From Bordetella genomosp. 10 (GTDB taxonomy: Bacteria > Pseudomonadota > Gammaproteobacteria > Burkholderiales > Burkholderiaceae_B), in the NCBI RefSeq assembly GCF_002261225.1, contig NZ_NEVM01000005.1, positions 3,162,001 through 3,226,000 on the forward strand: 64,000 bases of DNA, given 5' to 3'. Below, in pieces: positions 59,722 to 64,000 of this stretch. How positions within the stretch are numbered: position 1 is the stretch's first letter; every line of letters starts with the position of its first letter. The translations under genes and the position numbers were made by a program. The notes under the pieces were generated by a model. It made no database searches, was not told the DNA's origin, and saw only the letters and a program-made list of their open reading frames with translations.

Positions 59722-61407
59722 TTACAGCACGCATTGCAGGCTGGTCGACACTTCGATGAAGGCCGGGCCCTCGGCCGCCAGGCCGGCGACGACGGCGTCC
59801 TCGATCTCTGCCTCGCGCGTGATCCGCCTGGCGGGCAGGCCGAAAGCGGCCGCCAGGGCCACGAAATCCGGATTGGTCAACGTCGTGCCGCTGACGCGCC
59901 CCGGATAGTGGCGTTCCTGGTGGATGCGGATCGATGCATAGGCGTGGTTGTTGGACACGATGAAGAGGATGGGCAAGCGCCTGTCCACGGCGGTAATCAT
60001 CTCGTTGCCCGTCATCAGGAAGCCGCCGTCGCCCACCATGCAAACGGTCTTGGCGCCGCCCCGCCGCAGCGCCGTGGCCACCGCCGCGGGAACGCCGTAG
60101 CCCATGGCGCCGTCGATCGGGGCCATCAGCCGCTGCGGATACACGAAAGGGAAATGCCGGTACACCGGCGCGGCGAAAGTGCCCGCGTCCAGGCAGACCG
60201 CGACGTCGGCCGGCGCATGGCGCGCCACGCTGCGCACGACGGCGGTGAAATCCACGCCGTCGGCCGGGGTACGCTGGGGCCAGGCGGCATGCGCCTCCTG
60301 GATGGCGCGCAGCCGCCGCGCCCATGCCAGGCGCGCGGCGGGCGCGGTTTCCGTGATTGTTTCTGTGCTTGTTTCCGTTATCGCTTCGGTCGTCGTTTCC
60401 GCCATGGTTTCCGGCGCGATGGCGGCCAGCGCGCGCGCCAGTTCCGCGGGACTGCACACCAGGCCGTAATCGGCCGCGTGGTTCAGCCCCACGATGTGCG
60501 GATCGGGGTAGCAATGCGCCAGCGTCTGGCGCGGCCGCGGCAAGGCCGGAAAAGCGTAGCCCTGGGTAGGCACGTCGCCCAGCCGCGTGCCCAGCGCCAG
60601 GATGAAATCGGCCTCGTCGAAGGCGGCGATCTGCGCCGCGGGATTCGCCAGTCCCAGCTCGCCGACGTAGAGCGGATGCGTGACGGGAAACACGTCATGG
60701 CGGCGAAACGACAGCGCCACCGGCACCTGCCAGCGCTGCGCCAGTTCCCGCAGCGCCTCGCGGCCGCCGTCGTGCTCCAGCGCCCCGCCGGCGATGAGCA
60801 AGGGACGCTCGGCGCGGCGCAGCGCCTGCGCCAGGCGCGCCAGGGTGTCGTCGTCCGGCCGCAGGGGCGCGTGCGGGGCCACACGCCAGGTAGGCTGCGC
60901 GGTGGGCTGCTGCTGGATGTCCTCGGGAATCGCCAGCACCACGGGCCCCGGCGTGCCGGTGGTGGCGATACGCACCGCCTTGAACGCCGCCTCGGCCAAC
61001 TGGTCCGGCTCGGTGGGTTCGAACACCCACTTGGCGACGTCGCCGAACATCTTCTGGTAGTCGATCTCCTGGAAGGCCTCGCGCCGCAGATCCTTCCTGG
61101 GAATCTGGCCGACGATGACGATCAGCGGCACGGCGTCCTGCTGCGCGGTATGCACGGCGATCGCGGCGTTGCTCATGCCCGGTCCCCGGCTGACCAGCAC
61201 CACGCCCGGCCGGCCCGTCAAGCGGCCGTCGGCCACCGCCATATAGCCCGCGCCGCTTTCGTGCCGGCAGGTCACCACGTCGATGCCGGGAAAATCGACC
61301 AGGGCATCGAGGATGCCCAGATAGCTTTCGCCGGGAACGAGAAACACGCGATCGACGCCGTTGGCGTGCAGGATCCTGAGCAAGGCATGGGAAGCGGTAT
61401 CGGACAT
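59722..61407 (-). CDS. Thiamine-diphosphate-dependent enzyme, acetolactate synthase-like
   Basis: 561 residues. The catalytic glutamate is in TCRHESGAGYMAVADG (near residue 50) and the ThDP/Mg motif is VGDGGFLMTGNE with NN about 27 residues later (near residue 445). The central domain LALGTRLGDVPTQGY is as in the acetolactate synthase/benzoylformate decarboxylase superfamily. Between the central and C-terminal domains lies an unusual run of Thr/Glu repeats (TTTEAITETSTETITET). Substrate unknown; no small regulatory ilvH-type subunit is adjacent. ATG 61407 (MSDTASHALLRILHANGVDR) was chosen over an upstream start. Divergent from a LysR regulator. Confidence 0.85.
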   Translation of the reverse strand: MSDTASHALLRILHANGVDRVFLVPGESYLGILDALVDFPGIDVVTCRHESGAGYMAVADGRLTGRPGVVLVSRGPGMSNAAIAVHTAQQDAVPLIVIVGQIPRKDLRREAFQEIDYQKMFGDVAKWVFEPTEPDQLAEAAFKAVRIATTGTPGPVVLAIPEDIQQQPTAQPTWRVAPHAPLRPDDDTLARLAQALRRAERPLLIAGGALEHDGGREALRELAQRWQVPVALSFRRHDVFPVTHPLYVGELGLANPAAQIAAFDEADFILALGTRLGDVPTQGYAFPALPRPRQTLAHCYPDPHIVGLNHAADYGLVCSPAELARALAAIAPETMAETTTEAITETSTETITETAPAARLAWARRLRAIQEAHAAWPQRTPADGVDFTAVVRSVARHAPADVAVCLDAGTFAAPVYRHFPFVYPQRLMAPIDGAMGYGVPAAVATALRRGGAKTVCMVGDGGFLMTGNEMITAVDRRLPILFIVSNNHAYASIRIHQERHYPGRVSGTTLTNPDFVALAAAFGLPARRITREAEIEDAVVAGLAAEGPAFIEVSTSLQCVL

Positions 61408-61597
61408 GGGCGCCGCCGAGAAAAACGAACCCCGCGGGATGCGGCAGGTTCCGGAAGCAAGGATTCTTGCGTAGCCCATCCATGCCATCAATGGGACACC
61501 CACGATATCAGCTATGCCACGGCGGCATGGAATCGAACGGCATTTGCGGGCATCATCCAGACAGCCTGCCCATAATCAAAAACGCGAGGAGACACCC

Positions 61598-62551
61598 ATG
61601 ATGGACTTCAAGCGCCTCGAATACTTCCTGTCCGTCGCCGAACACGGCAGTTTCTCGCGCGCCGCCAGCGTGATCGGGGTGGCGCAGCCGGCGCTGGGCC
61701 GCCAGGTGCAGCGCCTGGAGGAGGCCTGCGGCACGAAGCTGTTCTATCGCCATGGCCGCGGCGTCGCGCTCACGCCGGAAGGCGAGGCCTTTCGCATCCG
61801 CGTCCTGCCGCTGATCCGCGAACTGGCCTCCGCGATGGATGGACTGGCCGACCCGCAACGCGCCGTCACGGGGCTGGTGCGGGTCGGCATGACGCCGACC
61901 ATCCTCTCGTTGATGGGGCTGCCGCTGATCCAGCGCATGCGCGCGCGCTCGCCCGGCATCCGCCTGAACTTCCTGTCCGGCTACAGCGGCTATGTGCACG
62001 AGTGGCTGGTCGACGGGCGGCTGGACGTGGCCATCCTGCACGACGCGCGCCGGTCCCACCATATCGGCGTGGACTTCCTGGCCCAGGCCAGGCTGTTCCT
62101 GATCTCGCACCCCGGTCCGGACGCGCCCTGCAACGCGCGCGGACTGCCGCGCGACGGCCCCGTCTCCATGGCGCAGCTCGCGCAGTTGCCGCTGGCGCTG
62201 CCCAGCGCGGCGCACGGCCTGCGCCGCACGCTGGAATCCGCGGCCACCAAGGCCAAGGTGTCCCTGCGCGTGAACTACGAACTCGATACCCTGGAGTTGA
62301 TGAAGGCGATGGTCATGGCCGGCGACGCGCATACGGTGCTGGCCCTGCCCGCGGTGGAGCAGGAAATACGCGCGGGCGCGCTGGTCGCCACGCCGCTGGG
62401 CGAACCCCAGTTGTCCACGCGCCTGATGGTGGCCACGTCCGTCAGCCGGCCCATGACGCGGGCCGCGCGCATGGTGGTCGACGAGCTGGGCGCCACGCTG
62501 CGCGATGCGCTGGCCCGGCGCGACCTGGACCTGCGGATAGATCTGCCCTGA
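61598..62551 (+). CDS. LysR-family transcriptional regulator
   Basis: 317 residues from ATG 61598 (GAGGAG 7 bases upstream). N-terminal winged helix MDFKRLEYFLSVAEHGSFSR, AASVIGVAQPALGRQVQRLE, GTKLFYRHGRGVALTPEGEA, then the periplasmic-binding-like effector domain. It probably controls the divergent ThDP enzyme and perhaps the downstream Bug gene. The effector is unknown. Confidence 0.92.
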   Translation: MMDFKRLEYFLSVAEHGSFSRAASVIGVAQPALGRQVQRLEEACGTKLFYRHGRGVALTPEGEAFRIRVLPLIRELASAMDGLADPQRAVTGLVRVGMTPTILSLMGLPLIQRMRARSPGIRLNFLSGYSGYVHEWLVDGRLDVAILHDARRSHHIGVDFLAQARLFLISHPGPDAPCNARGLPRDGPVSMAQLAQLPLALPSAAHGLRRTLESAATKAKVSLRVNYELDTLELMKAMVMAGDAHTVLALPAVEQEIRAGALVATPLGEPQLSTRLMVATSVSRPMTRAARMVVDELGATLRDALARRDLDLRIDLP

Positions 62552-62681
62552 CGCCGCCGGGCGGCATGCAGCTAGACCGATGAAGCATAGCTGATACAAG
62601 CGCCAGACCATCGAAGAAGGGGTCGGCCCGGCAAATAATGCGGTTCACAAGAACAGAACCCGCCCGCCGGAGGAGACGATC

Positions 62682-63653
62682 ATGGGTAGATGGAACAAGA
62701 CGCTGCTGTGCGCCGCTTTGCTGGCGCTGACGACCGAGACGGCGGCAGCCGCCGGCTTTCCCGATCATCCGATCGCCATGGTGGTGCCCGTCTCCGCGGG
62801 CGGGGCCATGGACATCGCGGGACGCACGCTGGCGAAATACCTGAACCAGGAGTTGGGCCAGCCGGTCATCGTCGAGAACAAGCCGGGCGGCAGCGGCAAC
62901 CTTGCCTATGGCTACGTGGCGCGGGCAAGGCCGGATGGCTATACCCTCCTCTTCTCCTACGAGGGCTTCCACGCCGGCAATCCGGCCCTGGGCAAGAACG
63001 TGTCGTGGGATCCGATCAAGAGCTTCACGCCCATCGCCGAGATCACGCGCGGTCCGCACGTCATCACGGTGCCGGCATCGCTGCCGGCCAAGACCCTGAA
63101 GGAATTCATCGAGCTGGCCAGGGACAAGCCGGGCCAGATGTACTTCGGTTCGTCGGGCACGGGCTCGATCCAGCACCTGGGCACCGAGCAGTTCAAGCTG
63201 CTCACCCACGTGCAGATGACCCACGTGCCCTACAACGGCGCCGCGCCCGCCATGCAGGATCTGCTGGCCGGCCGCATCCAGCTTCTCGTCACGACGCCGC
63301 CCACGGTCATCGGCCAGATCCAGGCCGGCCAATTGCGCGGACTGGCCATCACCAGCACCCACCGCCTGCCCATGCTGCCCGACGTGCCCACGACGGCGGA
63401 GGCCGGCCTGCCCGCCTTCACGCTGGAGGCCTGGTTCACCATGTTCGGGCCCGCCGGCCTGCCGCCGCCCGTGCAGCAGAAGCTGGCCGACGCCATGAAG
63501 AAGGTCGTGACTTCGCAAGCCTTCAAGGACGAGATCACCAAGCAAGGCTCCTATGCCAGCTACCAGCCGCCCGATGCCGTCGCGCGCATCCTGCGGGAGA
63601 GCCTGGCCCACTGGACCGGCGTCGTGAAGCAGGCCGGCATCAAGGGCGATTGA
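62682..63653 (+). CDS. Bug (TctC) family tripartite tricarboxylate-type solute-binding protein
   Basis: 323 residues. A signal peptide (to about residue 24, TAAAA) is followed by the Bug core: FPDHPIAMVVPVSAGGAMDI, IVENKPGGSGNLAYGYVARA, YFGSSGTGSIQHLGTEQFKL, HVPYNGAAPAMQDLLAGRIQ. It binds a small carboxylate or similar compound in the periplasm. No TctA/TctB genes are visible; orphan Bug proteins are very numerous in Bordetella and relatives. GGAGGAG precedes the ATG. Confidence 0.92.
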   Translation: MGRWNKTLLCAALLALTTETAAAAGFPDHPIAMVVPVSAGGAMDIAGRTLAKYLNQELGQPVIVENKPGGSGNLAYGYVARARPDGYTLLFSYEGFHAGNPALGKNVSWDPIKSFTPIAEITRGPHVITVPASLPAKTLKEFIELARDKPGQMYFGSSGTGSIQHLGTEQFKLLTHVQMTHVPYNGAAPAMQDLLAGRIQLLVTTPPTVIGQIQAGQLRGLAITSTHRLPMLPDVPTTAEAGLPAFTLEAWFTMFGPAGLPPPVQQKLADAMKKVVTSQAFKDEITKQGSYASYQPPDAVARILRESLAHWTGVVKQAGIKGD

Positions 63654-63785
63654 AAGGAATGCACCAGCCGGCCATGCCGGGCCGGCGCCTGGACACCTCG
63701 CGGCAACTCTGCAAACATAGGTCGCGTCGGACCGTTGCCCGCCCTTGCGGGTTCACGGACGCCCCCGACGCATACAGAGCGACCC

Positions 63786-64000
63786 ATGTGGCAGGAAGAC
63801 AGACACCGGCGCATACGCAGCATCGTGGCCACCTTGCACAGCGTGACCACGGACCGCATCGTCGACGAGCTGGGCGTGTCGCGCGAAACCGTGCGGCGCG
63901 ATCTCATCGAGCTCGAAGCGCAGGGCGCATTGCGGCGCACGCATGGCGGCGTGGTGTCGCTCGCGCCCGCATCCGCATCGGCGCGCGGACGCGGCGGCGC
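63786..64000 (+). CDS. DeoR-family transcriptional regulator, N-terminal part
   Basis: The first 71 codons are visible; the gene is cut by the window end. MWQEDRHRRIRSIVATLHSV, TTDRIVDELGVSRETVRRDL and ELEAQGALRRTHGGVVSLAP form the DeoR helix-turn-helix and its hallmark HGG. DeoR proteins usually repress sugar or organic-acid genes; the target here is not visible. Confidence 0.85.
   Translation, partial: MWQEDRHRRIRSIVATLHSVTTDRIVDELGVSRETVRRDLIELEAQGALRRTHGGVVSLAPASASARGRGG

Overview
The window is a high-GC betaproteobacterial chromosome segment, best matching the Alcaligenaceae (Bordetella/Achromobacter type). The reasons are System II cytochrome c maturation (CcsA/CcsB plus a DipZ-type DsbD), a 1370-residue RpoB, a Bug-family periplasmic binding protein, TonB receptor and ECF sigma/anti-sigma cassettes, and the gene order around rpoBC, str, S10, spc and alpha. 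The genus is inferred from remembered family knowledge; no search was run.

Layout. 1-2.7 kb: end of a bufferin-type metal-stress operon (bufB end, bufC, DoxX) followed by its ECF sigma factor and DUF1109/NrsF-type anti-sigma. 2.8-7.0 kb (minus): ccsA, ccsB and a diheme cytochrome c4. 7.2-8.9 kb (plus): engB and hemB, overlapping by 4 bases. 8.9-14.3 kb (minus): SsuD-like flavin monooxygenase and a TonB receptor/FecR/FecI iron module. 14.5-17.1 kb (minus): dsbD and cutA.

17.2-37.8 kb (all minus) is the ribosomal supercluster read from right to left: str (rpsL, rpsG, fusA, tuf), rpsJ, S10 (rplC to rpsQ), spc (rplN to rpmJ, with secY and infA) and alpha (rpsM, rpsK, rpsD, rpoA, rplQ). Two departures stand out. 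The S10 block has its own promoter and leader starting at rplC, behind a hairpin that follows rpsJ. An LpxO-like hydroxylase gene sits between rpsQ and rplN, with a terminator on one side and a new promoter plus a leader of about 375 nt on the other.

37.9-45.3 kb is accessory DNA between the str promoter and the rpoC terminator. It holds a degenerate serine/threonine kinase-like protein with a C-terminal PEGA-like domain, a TssQ-type T6SS-associated lipoprotein, a Pro/Ala/Gly-rich protein of unknown function with a 9-bp in-frame repeat, and then an AT-richer array of orphan toxin C-terminal tails each next to a small immunity-like gene, plus a broken IS3-family transposase. This toxin-tail/immunity array is the most unusual part of the window.

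45.3-59.7 kb (minus) is the second core block: tRNA-Tyr, tRNA-Gly, tRNA-Thr, tuf copy 2, tRNA-Trp, secE, nusG, rplK, rplA, rplJ, rplL, rpoB and rpoC. Promoters are visible before tRNA-Tyr and tRNA-Trp, terminators after tuf and rpoC, and an attenuator-like hairpin between rplL and rpoB. The two tuf genes appear identical over the full coding length. 59.7-64 kb: a thiamine-diphosphate enzyme divergent from a LysR regulator, a Bug-type solute-binding protein and the start of a DeoR-family regulator cut by the window end.
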